Of a DNA stretch of 64,000 nt, positions 10,801-19,091 are shown piece by piece. The notes beneath the pieces were generated by a model that was not told the origin of the DNA, made no database searches, and saw only the letters and a program-made list of their open reading frames with translations. The stretch's first letter is position 1; each line of letters begins with the position of its first letter. The stretch is from Alphaproteobacteria bacterium (lineage in GTDB: Bacteria; Pseudomonadota; Alphaproteobacteria; CAAGCB01; CAG-977), in NCBI GenBank assembly GCA_900768465.1, contig CAAGCY010000006.1, forward strand, positions 211,451-275,450, read 5' to 3'. A program made the translations under genes and the position numbers.

Positions 10801-11452
10801 AGACGGGGTGATCCGGCGTCAAAGCGTGTTCGCGGTTGAAGTTCATCGGCAGACCGTCGACGAATTCGCGCAGCTGATCGTCGGAAATAACTTCGATTTT
10901 GTTGATTTCGTGCGACGTGCGGAAACCGTCAAAGAAGTGCATGAACGAAACACGGGATTTCATCGTGGCGTACTGAGCAATCGCCGCCATATCCTGCGCT
11001 TCCTGAACGTTGTTGGAGCACAACATCGCAAAGCCCGTCTGACGGCAAGCCATCACGTCGGAGTGATCGCCGAAAATCGACAAAGCGTGCGTAGCGACGG
11101 CGCGCGCGGCGACGTGCATAACGAACGGAGTCAATTCGCCCGCGATTTTGTACAGGTTCGGAATCATCAACAGCAAGCCCTGCGACGCCGTGAAAGTCGT
11201 CGTCAAAGCCCCCGCCTGCAGCGAACCGTGAACCGCGCCGATAGCGCCGGCTTCGGACTGCATTTCATAGATTTCGGGAACTTTTCCCCAAATGTTCTTG
11301 ACACCCTGAGCCGCCCACGCGTCCGCCCATTCGCCCATCGGGGAAGACGGGGTAATCGGGTAGATAACGGCGACTTCGTTCAGACGATGCGCAACACCCG
11401 CCGCGGCTTCGTTTGCGTCCATCATCTTCATTTTTTGGTTTTTATCCGCCAT
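7898..11452 (-). CDS. nifJ: Pyruvate:ferredoxin (flavodoxin) oxidoreductase
   Basis: This single-chain enzyme of 1184 residues converts pyruvate and CoA to acetyl-CoA and CO2, reducing ferredoxin or flavodoxin. The N-terminal domain has the family signature AVIYPITPSSPMGEWADAWA. Two ferredoxin-type [4Fe-4S] motifs follow near residues 697 (CIQCGKCAMVCP) and 753 (CTGCSLCTHACP). The C-terminal TPP domain starts with SGSCAGCGETPYVKLL and includes GGDGWAYDIGYGG. Length matches the usual 1170-1190. The ATG at 11452 is supported by GGAG upstream and by the family N-terminus; the frame stays open further upstream, into rnhB on the other strand, but that is antisense. It implies anaerobic or fermentative pyruvate metabolism. 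It has its own promoter and terminator. Confidence 0.97.
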   Translation of the reverse strand: MADKNQKMKMMDANEAAAGVAHRLNEVAVIYPITPSSPMGEWADAWAAQGVKNIWGKVPEIYEMQSEAGAIGAVHGSLQAGALTTTFTASQGLLLMIPNLYKIAGELTPFVMHVAARAVATHALSIFGDHSDVMACRQTGFAMLCSNNVQEAQDMAAIAQYATMKSRVSFMHFFDGFRTSHEINKIEVISDDQLREFVDGLPMNFNREHALTPDHPVLRGTAQNPDVFFQIREAANPYYDKCGAVVQEAMDKYAKITGRQYHLVDYVGAKDAEQVVVIMGSGADTTEATVAHLKDKKYGVVKIHLYRPFPAEELIKALPATVKTIAVMDRTKEAGAQGEPLFLDVVSAVADAFAAGKLKTMPRVIGGRYGLSSKEYTPAMAKAVFENAEKAEPKTRFTVGLTDDVTHLSLDVDNSFDIEDEDVKRAIFFGLGADGTVGANKNSIKIIAGEDGVYGQAYFVYDSKKSGAMTTSHLRFANHVINAPYLINKADFVACHHFPFLEKIDMLAQAKDGAVFLLNAPFKAEEVWNHLPVEVQEEIIKKHLKLYSIDAVEVAKQTGMGRRINTIMQTCYFALSGVLPRDEAIKAIKKSIEKTYMKKGQALVDKNFAAVDASLAHLHEIKITDKPTSEFKRLPGVPETAPEVVKKVAGKILEGKGEELKVSDFGWTADGTWPTATTQYEKRCIASDIPVWDPETCIQCGKCAMVCPHAAIRAKVATNEDLKNAPAGFKSAAFKGKEFTDSAFIIQVAPEDCTGCSLCTHACPAKNKADPEKKAINMQPIAAHLEQEKKNFDFFLSLPDVDRTKIEKKLVKNVQLLRPLFEFSGSCAGCGETPYVKLLTQLFGDRLMIANATGCSSIYGGNLPTTPYAKDANGRGPAWSNSLFEDAAEFGLGMRLSIDFQKNYAHQLIKDLESEVGGDLTNAILTAPQTNDAEIQEQRVRVEALKAKLALMNSEAAKTLNGLADYFVEKSVWTLGGDGWAYDIGYGGLDHVLYSGKNVNILVMDTGVYSNTGGQQSKATPIGASAKFAVAGKALPRKDLGMIAMSSENVYVAQVALGANDAQVIKAMVEAESFNGPSLIIAYSHCIAQGFEIGEQGLDHQKAAVEAGFWPLYRFDPRRVREGKPGLQLDSKAPSKAMADYMANETRFQIVKKTNPERYENLVKFAQEQVEERRKLYEHLAEEK

Positions 11453-11561
11453 GGATTTACTCTCCAAGAAATTAGAAAAAACAATGTGTTTCGGGAAGAA
11501 TTTTTCCGAAAACGCCAGCCAATCAGGCGCTTTGAAAGCTTTTCCCGACCGCATGCCGGCT

Positions 11562-11590
11562 ACTGTACCCCACAAAGGAAAAGGCTTCAA
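11562..11590 (-). promoter_or_regulatory. nifJ promoter
   Basis: On the minus strand TTGAAG, a 17-bp spacer and TACAGT fit a sigma-70-type promoter. The expected start site is near 11555, giving a leader of about 100 nt before the nifJ ATG. Confidence 0.55.
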
Positions 11591-11649
11591 CACTTTTTTA
11601 ATGAAATGTCGAACGATTTGGCATAAGCTTTCCGCGAAAGGAAAAAAAC

Positions 11650-12276
11650 ATGCCCGATTTTTCGTTTGAACGGAATATTCCCGATTTATTCGCCCCCGTC
11701 CAAGGATTGGTCGCGGGAATCGACGAAGCGGGACGCGGTCCGTGGGCGGGTCCTGTCGTCGCGGGCGCGGTGATTTTCCCGAACCTTGAGATTCCGGATT
11801 ACCTGCGCACGACGCTGAACGATTCCAAAAAGCTGACCGCCGCCAAGCGCGAAGCTTTGTTCGACGAACTGCACGCATCAAACGCAATCATCGGCTGCGG
11901 CAGCGCAAGCGTTGAAGAAATCGACACCTTAAATATCTTGCAGGCGACTTTTCTGGCGATGAGGCGCGCGGTTGAAGCTCTGCCCGTCAAGCCCGAATAC
12001 GCGTTGATTGACGGCAACAAAGTCCCGCCGAAACTCCCCTGCCCTGCCCAAGCCGTCATCAAAGGCGACGCGTTAAGCCTGTCGATTTCCGCCGCGTCGA
12101 TTATCGCAAAAGTCACCCGTGACCGCCTGATGACCGAATTGGCGCGTGAATTTCCGTACTACGGCTGGGAAAACAACGCGGGTTACGGCACGAAAGCGCA
12201 TCAGGACGGGCTGAAAGCGCACGGGATTTGCGTTCATCACCGCAAATCCTACGCCCCGATTAAAAAGTTCCTGTGA
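11650..12276 (+). CDS. rnhB: Ribonuclease HII
   Basis: RNase HII nicks the RNA strand of RNA-DNA hybrids and removes misincorporated ribonucleotides. The 208-residue product has the family opening GIDEAGRGPWAGPVVAGAV with catalytic Asp25 and Glu26, then ALIDGN near residue 119, and the closing GYGTKAHQDGLKAHG segment. AAAGGA lies 7 bases before the ATG. The gene is divergent from nifJ and precedes ccrM in the same direction with a 130-bp gap. Confidence 0.96.
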   Translation: MPDFSFERNIPDLFAPVQGLVAGIDEAGRGPWAGPVVAGAVIFPNLEIPDYLRTTLNDSKKLTAAKREALFDELHASNAIIGCGSASVEEIDTLNILQATFLAMRRAVEALPVKPEYALIDGNKVPPKLPCPAQAVIKGDALSLSISAASIIAKVTRDRLMTELAREFPYYGWENNAGYGTKAHQDGLKAHGICVHHRKSYAPIKKFL

Positions 12277-12406
12277 TTTTGTAAAATGTTAAAAAAGTCT
12301 AAATAAATCAAGGCGTTTTTTATCAAAATTATTTTTCGATTTTAACAATTTAATTACCTCTGACGCCTATTCTGGTTGACAGAAAAGATTACCGAATGGG
12401 TGCAAT

Positions 12407-13492
12407 ATGACCGCTTTAAAAACAAACGTTATCCTGTCGGGCGACAGCATTGAAATGATGAACAGCCTGCCCGAAAAATCCGTCGACATGGTATTTGCCG
12501 ATCCTCCGTACAACATGCAGTTGGGCGGGGATTTATTCCGTCCCGACAATTCGCAGGTGGACGGTGTGACCGACGAATGGGATCAATTCGCCGATTTTCA
12601 GGCGTATGACAAATTCACGGTCGACTGGCTGAAAGCCGCCAAACGCGTGCTGAAAGACGACGGAACGTTGTGGGTCATCGGTTCGTATCACAATATTTTC
12701 CGCGTCGGCAACATGTTGCAGAACTTGGGATATTGGATTTTGAACGATGTCGTTTGGGTCAAAGCCAACCCCATGCCGAATTTCAAAGGCACGCGCCTGT
12801 GCAACGCGCACGAAACACTGATTTGGTGTTCCAAATCGCCCAAAGCCAAATTCACGTTCAATTACGAAGCGATGAAAATCTTTAACGACGACAAGCAATT
12901 GCGCAGTGATTGGGAGCTGCCGATTTGCAGCGGCAACGAACGGCTGAAGGACGAAAACGGCGAAAAGCTTCATTCGACGCAAAAGCCCGAAGCTTTGCTG
13001 TACCGCATTTTGACGATGTGCACCAACCCCGGCGACATAGTGCTTGACCCGTTTTTCGGCACGGGAACGACGGGCGCGGTCGCGAAAATGTTGGGACGCC
13101 GCTTTATCGGCATCGAACGCGAACAACGCTACATCAACGGCGCGCAAGCCCGCATCGACGGCATTATGCCCGTTCACGACAAATCCGCCCTGCAAATGGT
13201 CTGCAAGCGCAAAGAGCCGCGCATTCCGTTCGGAACGGTGCTGGAATACGGATTGCTGCAAGCGGGCGATTGGCTGTTTGACGCGAAACAGCGCTTTGCC
13301 GCGAAAGTGCATGCCGACGGTTCGCTGACGGCGGACAACATATCGGGTTCGATTCACAAAGTCGGCGCTCAGCTGCAAGGATTGCCCAGCTGCAACGGCT
13401 GGACGTTCTGGCACTTTGAAAAACGCCGCCACGACTTGGAAGTCATCGACACCCTGCGTCAGGAAATTCGGACAAAATTGTTCGCCGCTTAA
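12407..13492 (+). CDS. ccrM: Cell-cycle regulated adenine methyltransferase CcrM (GANTC)
   Basis: CcrM methylates adenine in GANTC and couples replication to transcription in Alphaproteobacteria. The 361-residue protein has the beta-class amino-methylase order: catalytic DPPY at residues 32-35, then the SAM-binding FFGTGTTGAVA around residue 216. The C-terminal 90 residues (FGTVLEYGLLQAGDWL onward) are the extra domain typical of CcrM, needed for sequence recognition. The rnhB-ccrM pairing is familiar in this class. TTGACA stands at 12376-12381, but no convincing -10 or strong ribosome binding site precedes the ATG, which suggests an activator-dependent promoter or weak translation. Confidence 0.96.
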   Translation: MTALKTNVILSGDSIEMMNSLPEKSVDMVFADPPYNMQLGGDLFRPDNSQVDGVTDEWDQFADFQAYDKFTVDWLKAAKRVLKDDGTLWVIGSYHNIFRVGNMLQNLGYWILNDVVWVKANPMPNFKGTRLCNAHETLIWCSKSPKAKFTFNYEAMKIFNDDKQLRSDWELPICSGNERLKDENGEKLHSTQKPEALLYRILTMCTNPGDIVLDPFFGTGTTGAVAKMLGRRFIGIEREQRYINGAQARIDGIMPVHDKSALQMVCKRKEPRIPFGTVLEYGLLQAGDWLFDAKQRFAAKVHADGSLTADNISGSIHKVGAQLQGLPSCNGWTFWHFEKRRHDLEVIDTLRQEIRTKLFAA

Positions 13493-13511
13493 TCCGACGT
13501 CTTTTCTTATT

Positions 13512-13548
13512 AAAAACCCCGCAAAAATCATCCTTGCGGGGCTTTTTT
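13512..13548 (+). terminator. ccrM terminator
   Basis: CCCCGCAA / TTGCGGGG stem with a 9-base loop, followed by a run of six T. It begins about 20 bases after the ccrM stop. Confidence 0.85.
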
Positions 13549-13609
13549 CTGTTTTATTTTATCGAAAAAAGCGTTATCATTCTGTCCAGCTAATGAAAGA
13601 GGTATCGCC

Positions 13610-15733
13610 ATGTCCGTTTTAGCCGAAGCTTTCAGCCACTCTGACAATCGCAGTTTTTCGCTTTTGTCGCGCCTGTTTTCGTCGCCGATTGTGCGCGGAA
13701 CGTACAAAGACGAAAAACCCGAAATTCAAATGAACTTCATCGGTTCTAAAACCGAACAAAAACGATTGACGCATCTGGTCAATACGCTTTCACAGTCCCC
13801 TACGGGAAAAAAGCTGTTGGAAAAAGCGGAGGAGGAAGGCTATAGCATCGGCTTTGAAATCATGCCCGGCACGTTCGGATGCTGCACCTGCGACGAAAAA
13901 ACAAAGCACATCGCCCTTAATCCCGCCTACAACGACGCCAAGCTGACGGGAACGCTGGCGCACGAAGCCCGCCACGCTCAACAGTACGCGAACGGATTGC
14001 CGACGGAATTTCTGCAGTACGATGTCGCGACGGAATTGAGGATGTGGCGAACCGCCGAAGCGGATGCCGAAGCAATCGCCGCCCTGTGCGGTTTGGAAAT
14101 CCGTGCGGCGACAGGAGACTCGAACGTTCTCCATCAGTTTGGAAAAACATCTCCGCATATCGGCGCGGCGGTGCGGGACGCGGCGATTGACTGTTATACG
14201 CCGAAGGATTTGAAAAAATATCAAAACGATATTCTGACCGCCGGTTTCGAAGCGTGGTTTTCCAATTCAGACTTGGTTGAAGCCTACGAAAAAAGCTATC
14301 TGTGCGATAAGCTGACGGACACTCCTTTTCTGCTCCGATTCAAACGATTGGAGTTTTATGAAAAACACCCGATGGATAAATCGTCCAGCGGAGCCGAGAT
14401 TCTGCAGAAGTTTTGCAAAACGGCGGAAAACGATTGTTATTTTGCCGACAACTTGAACATCTTTGAACAAAAACCGCACCTGTCGGCAATGACAAACGCC
14501 ACCCGTCTTGCCGCCGACAAGTTTTTCGAACTTCGCCTGCGCGATACGGGAATCAAGCTTGACAAAAGCTATGCGGATTTGGCGACGAACGGCGTTTCGG
14601 CAAGGGGACGCGACTTCCCGTACATTTCGCCCTTTTCAATAAACGCGGGCGGTTCTTCCGCTTTGTTCAGCCTGAAAAAAGGTTCGGCGGCTTTGACCGG
14701 TGAAGCATCGCTTTTGTCGCGCCTGTTTTCGTCGCCGATTGTGCGCGGAACGTACAAAGACGAAAAGCCCGAAATTCAAATGAACTTCATCGGTTCTAAA
14801 ACCGAACAAAAACGGTTGACGCATCTGGTCAATACGATTGCCCGCCACTCTCCAACAGGGCGAAAAGTACTGGAAGACGCGGCAAAAGCGGGCTATTCCG
14901 TCGACTTTGAACTGCTGGCGGACAGCTGCGGATGCTGCAACAAGGAAAACAAGCGGATATCCCTGAACCCGTGCATGAACGACGCAAAACTGACAACGAC
15001 GTTCACTCACGAATCGCGGCACGCTCAACAGGATATGCGCGGCATCAATGCGTATTTCTGCTCTTATGACGTTGCTACGGAATTAAGACTGCGCCGCGCC
15101 AAAGAAGCCGATGCACAAGCCGTCGCCCTGCAAACCGCGTTGGAAATCCGCGCCTCGACTCATGACGGAGCCGCGCTTCGGGAATTCAAAAAAGCCTATC
15201 CAGAAATCGTTGCCGAACTGCCGTTGACAACCACGGAAAAAACGCTTGAAAACGTTGTTGCCGACCGCAACCGCAATATGACCGTCGCATTCAACGGCTG
15301 GTTTGACCAGCAAGCGATGGTATCCGCTTATGAAACGGGATATTTGAAAGCGCATCTGGAATCCATCAGCGGCAAAGACGAAACGGAGCAACTGCACATT
15401 TTTGCCGAACGTCCGTTCCGCGGACATTTGGATTCCGTTCAGATTGTGGAACGGGTTTGCCAAACGGAAAACGGAAAATGCTATATGGAAGCGGACAAGC
15501 ATGCTTTGGACAATCCGAAAATGTGCGGCATCGCTTTCGAAACAAAAGAAGCGGCGGACGTGTTTTTCGCACGCCGCGAACGCCTGACGGGACAGCCGCG
15601 GGACAAATCCTACCAAGAACTGCCGTCGCGCGGATCGTTGACATTTACACCGAACACCGCCTATTTCGATATGCCTTACGACGCCAAAAAAGCGGCTGTG
15701 CTTAAAGCCCTGTCCAACAGAAAATCCCGTTAA
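13610..15733 (+). CDS. Tandem two-domain HExxH metallopeptidase-like protein
   Basis: This 707-residue protein consists of two copies of one domain. Copy 1 has HEARH at residues 118-122 and an EADA motif with Glu150; copy 2 has HESRH at 467-471 and Glu499. The HExxH plus Glu 28 residues later is the zinc-site geometry of gluzincin-like peptidases. Each copy ends with an 'ADKFFELRxRxTG...DKSY..L' segment. Residues 17-59 recur identically at the start of copy 2, mirrored by a 129-bp DNA repeat. There is no signal peptide. The C-terminus is basic (ALSNRKSR). The domain may correspond to the DUF6782 putative metallopeptidase family, recalled and not checked. GAGG precedes the ATG. Three related genes follow on the opposite strand. 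Substrate unknown. Confidence 0.8.
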   Translation: MSVLAEAFSHSDNRSFSLLSRLFSSPIVRGTYKDEKPEIQMNFIGSKTEQKRLTHLVNTLSQSPTGKKLLEKAEEEGYSIGFEIMPGTFGCCTCDEKTKHIALNPAYNDAKLTGTLAHEARHAQQYANGLPTEFLQYDVATELRMWRTAEADAEAIAALCGLEIRAATGDSNVLHQFGKTSPHIGAAVRDAAIDCYTPKDLKKYQNDILTAGFEAWFSNSDLVEAYEKSYLCDKLTDTPFLLRFKRLEFYEKHPMDKSSSGAEILQKFCKTAENDCYFADNLNIFEQKPHLSAMTNATRLAADKFFELRLRDTGIKLDKSYADLATNGVSARGRDFPYISPFSINAGGSSALFSLKKGSAALTGEASLLSRLFSSPIVRGTYKDEKPEIQMNFIGSKTEQKRLTHLVNTIARHSPTGRKVLEDAAKAGYSVDFELLADSCGCCNKENKRISLNPCMNDAKLTTTFTHESRHAQQDMRGINAYFCSYDVATELRLRRAKEADAQAVALQTALEIRASTHDGAALREFKKAYPEIVAELPLTTTEKTLENVVADRNRNMTVAFNGWFDQQAMVSAYETGYLKAHLESISGKDETEQLHIFAERPFRGHLDSVQIVERVCQTENGKCYMEADKHALDNPKMCGIAFETKEAADVFFARRERLTGQPRDKSYQELPSRGSLTFTPNTAYFDMPYDAKKAAVLKALSNRKSR
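13658..13786 (+). repeat. 129-bp direct repeat, copy 1
   Basis: Copy 1 of a direct repeat inside the metallopeptidase-like gene; the partner is 14708-14836. The two differ at two positions by eye, both silent third-codon changes. It encodes the N-terminal segment of domain 1. Confidence 0.9.
14708..14836 (+). repeat. 129-bp direct repeat, copy 2
   Basis: Partner of 13658-13786, encoding the start of domain 2. The sequences diverge sharply right after the repeat (LSQSPTGKK versus IARHSPTGRK), so only this segment is recent or was homogenised by gene conversion. Confidence 0.9.
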
Positions 15734-15784
15734 CCCCTAAGAGCTTCCGAAAACGGCAAAGCTTGCCGCGCTTCGCCCAAAAAG

Positions 15785-15815
15785 AAACGCCCTGTTTTAA
15801 ACAGGGCGTTCTTTT
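15785..15815. terminator. Bidirectional terminator
   Basis: ACGCCCTGTTT and AAACAGGGCGT form an 11-bp perfect inverted repeat with T-rich and A-rich flanks. It separates two convergent metallopeptidase-like genes. Confidence 0.85.
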
Positions 15816-15823
15816 CAACCGGC

Positions 15824-17908
15824 TTAACGTCCGAATCTTCTTTGAGCTCGAACCACCGCCGCAACGTTGGGCTTTTCCTTTTTCGCGGCGGGCTTTTTCA
15901 TGCCTTTGGTGCGTGGGGGGATTGTGTCGGCGCGTGTCGGAATGCCGTCCAAAGCCTTGGCATCATCCTTTCCCGTCAATTCCTTGCGGATTTCAAAGTA
16001 TTTCTTCATCTGCGTCATCGTGTGGTCGCAAACGTCCAGATACTTGCCGCCATTCAGAATTTCGGGATTGTCCTTGAAGTAATTGCCGTGTTGAGTCCAC
16101 GCGATTTCGGCAATCGTTTTCTGCGCGGAAATCGACTGATCAAAGCTCATCTGATGTTCTTTGTCCTTGCCGTTCGCGATGTCGCGCAAATCCTGCTGCA
16201 TCGGCTCCAACAAATAATTGGCTTCATAAACCGTTTTCGTTCCCTGTTGATCGTACCACGATTTAAACGTGTCGGTCAGCAGTTGATCGCCCAGCTGCGC
16301 GTCGTTTTTAATCAGCGCTTTCGTAAAGCCCTCGGCAATCGGCGGATAATACCTGTAGAATTCCTGTTTCGGAGCTTCGTCGCCCAAACGGAACATTTCT
16401 TCGCACGCCGTCGCCGCGTACGCCTGCGCGTCGGCTTCCATCGCGCGCATGTAAATCAAGTTCGTTTTGACGTCCCATCTGTTTTCTTCCAGATTGGACG
16501 CGCGCATGAACTGACCCGCATGGCGGCATTCGTGGCACATCGTTCCGACCAGCTTCGCATCGGAGAACTTCGGATTCAAAGCAATGCGTTTATGTTCGGG
16601 ATCCGCAAAACCGAAAGCGCGGTCTTCGCCCTTGATAAAGTTGAAATGAAACCCGTTGTCCGCCGCAATTTGCAACGTTTCCAAGCCCGTTTTACTGCGC
16701 GCCAGACGGTTGATTAAAGCAATCATGCGCGGACGGTCTTTTTTCGCGCAATAACGCAAATCGACATCGACCGCGGGCTTTTCGTCGGGATATTCTTTTT
16801 TTCCTCCGGGCGGTTCGAACGCCTGCCCCAACGTTCCCAACATTCCTTTAAGCTTGCGCTGAGCCAGAATGGCTTTCCAGCGTTCAATCGTGTTGCCCAT
16901 GCTCATCGTTTCGCCGACGTTGCCGCGCGGCTGACCCATTTCGGGCAAGCGGCGCGAAAACGCGTCCTTGTTCGTCGGCAAAGAATCGACGGATTTGTCG
17001 GGCTCAATCCCCGCGCGTTCTTTGCGAATTTCAAAGAAAGCCTGCGCGTCGGATTTTGTGCGTTCGCCGACGGAAGCAAAACGCGGTTCATCCAGAAAAT
17101 CCGGATTTTCCGCCGACAGATAGTTGCCGTTTTTCGTCCAGCCCACCTTTTCAACGACGGTTTTGGAATCGACGTTTTCGGCAAAGGTGTACGTCCCTTC
17201 GTCATCCTTGCCGTTTCCCGCAAAGTTCTGTTTAATCGCGTCGTGCATCGGTTCGATAATATAGCCTTCTTCGTAATTCTGTTTGGTACCCGTCTGGTCG
17301 TACCAGCCTTTGAACACGTCGGCGACGACCTTGTCGTTCAAAACGCCCTCTTTGGCAATCGAGGCTTCATAGGCTTTGTAAATGGGCGGATAGAATTTGG
17401 CAAACGTCGCCAAAGGTCCTTTGTCCCCCTGCATTTCCAATTCCTTGCACGCTTTGACGGCGTACGCCTGCGCGTCGGCTTCCTTGGCGCGGGAATAGCG
17501 AATAATCGACGCGACGTTCAGTTGGTCGCGGTCGGGAATGTCCTTCATGCGTTCCGCCTGTCCCGCGTGACGCGATTCGTGGCACAAGGTCGACACCAGC
17601 TTGTCGTCGGACGCCATGGGCCCCAAACCGATATACTTCATATCACCGCCGAAATAACATCCGAAGCAGTTTGTCTTTGCGTCCAAAAATCCGAACTTCA
17701 CACCCGCTTTGTTGGCGATTTCCAACGTTTCGCGTCCCGCTTCGGATTTTGCCAAGCGGTTGACGATATGAATCATGCGCGGCATTTCTTCGTCGGAACA
17801 CAGCGACAAATCAACATCGACCGTCAGCTTTTCATTCGGATCGTAAGAAACTTTCTGCTTGGGTTCATCCAGAACTTTTTGCAGCATTGAAGATGTCATT
17901 ATTTCCAT
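15824..17908 (-). CDS. Tandem two-domain HExxH metallopeptidase-like protein
   Basis: The 694-residue product carries two domains of the same family as its neighbours. Domain 1 has HESRH at 110-114 and Glu143; domain 2 has HECRH at 459-463 and Glu491. Each has an N-terminal 'DVDL..C...PRMI.LVNRLA.S..G.ETL.IA' region and an 'FF.IRKE.(T/A)G...DK..D..PT' region. No signal peptide or membrane segment is seen. The tail is Lys/Ala-rich and ends RRFGR. A GAGGAG ribosome binding site precedes the ATG, and only 12 bases separate it from the upstream paralogue, so the two are co-transcribed. Zinc binding and peptidase activity are inferred from the motif only. Confidence 0.8.
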   Translation of the reverse strand: MEIMTSSMLQKVLDEPKQKVSYDPNEKLTVDVDLSLCSDEEMPRMIHIVNRLAKSEAGRETLEIANKAGVKFGFLDAKTNCFGCYFGGDMKYIGLGPMASDDKLVSTLCHESRHAGQAERMKDIPDRDQLNVASIIRYSRAKEADAQAYAVKACKELEMQGDKGPLATFAKFYPPIYKAYEASIAKEGVLNDKVVADVFKGWYDQTGTKQNYEEGYIIEPMHDAIKQNFAGNGKDDEGTYTFAENVDSKTVVEKVGWTKNGNYLSAENPDFLDEPRFASVGERTKSDAQAFFEIRKERAGIEPDKSVDSLPTNKDAFSRRLPEMGQPRGNVGETMSMGNTIERWKAILAQRKLKGMLGTLGQAFEPPGGKKEYPDEKPAVDVDLRYCAKKDRPRMIALINRLARSKTGLETLQIAADNGFHFNFIKGEDRAFGFADPEHKRIALNPKFSDAKLVGTMCHECRHAGQFMRASNLEENRWDVKTNLIYMRAMEADAQAYAATACEEMFRLGDEAPKQEFYRYYPPIAEGFTKALIKNDAQLGDQLLTDTFKSWYDQQGTKTVYEANYLLEPMQQDLRDIANGKDKEHQMSFDQSISAQKTIAEIAWTQHGNYFKDNPEILNGGKYLDVCDHTMTQMKKYFEIRKELTGKDDAKALDGIPTRADTIPPRTKGMKKPAAKKEKPNVAAVVRAQRRFGR

Positions 17909-17920
17909 AATTCAAACTCC

Positions 17921-18949
17921 TCAGCGACCGCGGCGCGCCGACAAAGCGGACACAAGCGCGGGGTTCAAGGCTTTCGCCGTTTTCTTTTCAAACATGCCCG
18001 CCAGCGGCTTTTCGCCCATTTTGGGGCGTTCGCGGTGCATATAGTCGGGACGCGTCGGAATCGTGTCCAACGACGGATCGGGTTCCATGCCCGTCAATTC
18101 CTTGCGCAGTTTGAAAAAGTCGCACATATCGCCCATCGCCTGTTTGGCGACATCCATAAACTTGCCGCTTTCCAGCTGTTTCGGGTCTTTGGTGTAATAG
18201 TTGCCGTCCTTTGTCCAGCACGCCAAAGCGACGACTTCCTCCGCCGTCATTTTTTGCTTGTTATAGAACAGCGTCGGCTTTTTACCTTGTTTCAAATCGT
18301 AAATTTCCTTGGTCATCGGTTCGATTTGATAAGCTTCCTCGTACACCGTTTTGGTGCGGATTTGGTCGTACCACGATTCGTTTGTGTCCGTCATGACTTC
18401 GTGGTTGACTTTGCCGTGCTTCTCGTAAGACGCGCGGAAAGCTTCCTCGATTTCGGAATAGCGGTCGGCGAAAATGTTGTACGGCGAACGATCGCCCTGC
18501 AGGGACAATTCCTTGCACGCCGTAATCGCGTAAGTCTGCGCGTCGGCTTCCATCGCGCGGAAACACATCAGTTCCGAACGCACGTCCATCACGCCGAACG
18601 CTTCGTGTGCGCCGCGGACAAACTGCCCCGCATGACGGCATTCATGGCACAGCGTCCCGACCAGCTTCGCGTCGGATTCTTTGGGGTTCAAGCGAACCCA
18701 ATGTCCCGCTTCGTCGCACGCGCCGCAACAACGGACGCCGTCGTCAAAGAAGCTGAACTTGAATCCGTTGTCAGCCGCAATTTGCAGCGTTTCCAACCCG
18801 CACGGGCTTTTTGCCAAACGGTTGACCAGCGCAACCATGCGCGGTTTGTCCGTTTCTTTACATTCCGTCATGTCGATATCAACGACGGGCTTTTCCGCAG
18901 GGTTATATTTTGAATCGGACAAGGGGAGTTCAAAAGCTTCTTTTAACAT
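17921..18949 (-). CDS. Single-domain HExxH metallopeptidase-like protein
   Basis: 342 residues, one copy of the domain. HECRH lies at 102-106 and the putative third zinc ligand Glu134 in MEADAQ, 28 residues later. It is closest to domain 2 of the downstream gene: both share 'LVNRLA(K/R)S..GLETLQIAADNGF' and 'SDAKLVGT(L/M)CHECRHAGQ'. Two extra Cys pairs lie just before the active site (CCGAC). It has no signal peptide. The tail is basic (LSARRGR). It is first in the operon with the two-domain gene. Confidence 0.8.
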   Translation of the reverse strand: MLKEAFELPLSDSKYNPAEKPVVDIDMTECKETDKPRMVALVNRLAKSPCGLETLQIAADNGFKFSFFDDGVRCCGACDEAGHWVRLNPKESDAKLVGTLCHECRHAGQFVRGAHEAFGVMDVRSELMCFRAMEADAQTYAITACKELSLQGDRSPYNIFADRYSEIEEAFRASYEKHGKVNHEVMTDTNESWYDQIRTKTVYEEAYQIEPMTKEIYDLKQGKKPTLFYNKQKMTAEEVVALACWTKDGNYYTKDPKQLESGKFMDVAKQAMGDMCDFFKLRKELTGMEPDPSLDTIPTRPDYMHRERPKMGEKPLAGMFEKKTAKALNPALVSALSARRGR

Positions 18950-19031
18950 TGCAAGCGTCCTTTCGGTTATTTCTGGAAAAGATTGTATTTCTGTACACTT
19001 TTTTTGTCAATAAAAAGTAACGCGCCCCTAT

Positions 19032-19065
19032 AAAAAAAGAGGCTTTGCGGACAAAGCCCCTTTTT
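19032..19065 (-). terminator. Terminator after the fourth metallopeptidase-like gene
   Basis: GGCTTTG-CGGA-CAAAGCC with a run of seven T on the minus strand. It isolates the gene at 19092-20132 from the operon that follows it. Confidence 0.8.
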
Positions 19066-19091
19066 CGGGAGAAAAACCGTTTTATGCAGCC

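Noticed and set aside
7916..11626. 1236-codon open frame on the plus strand opposite nifJ
   Set aside because: It is an antisense shadow of nifJ: Arg/Phe/Gln-rich, no family resemblance, no start signal. The nifJ frame shows all enzyme motifs.
12340..12360. Possible CtrA box before ccrM (TTAACAATTTAATTAC)
   Set aside because: The half-sites do not reach TTAA-N7-TTAAC; in this A/T-rich gap the match is no better than chance.
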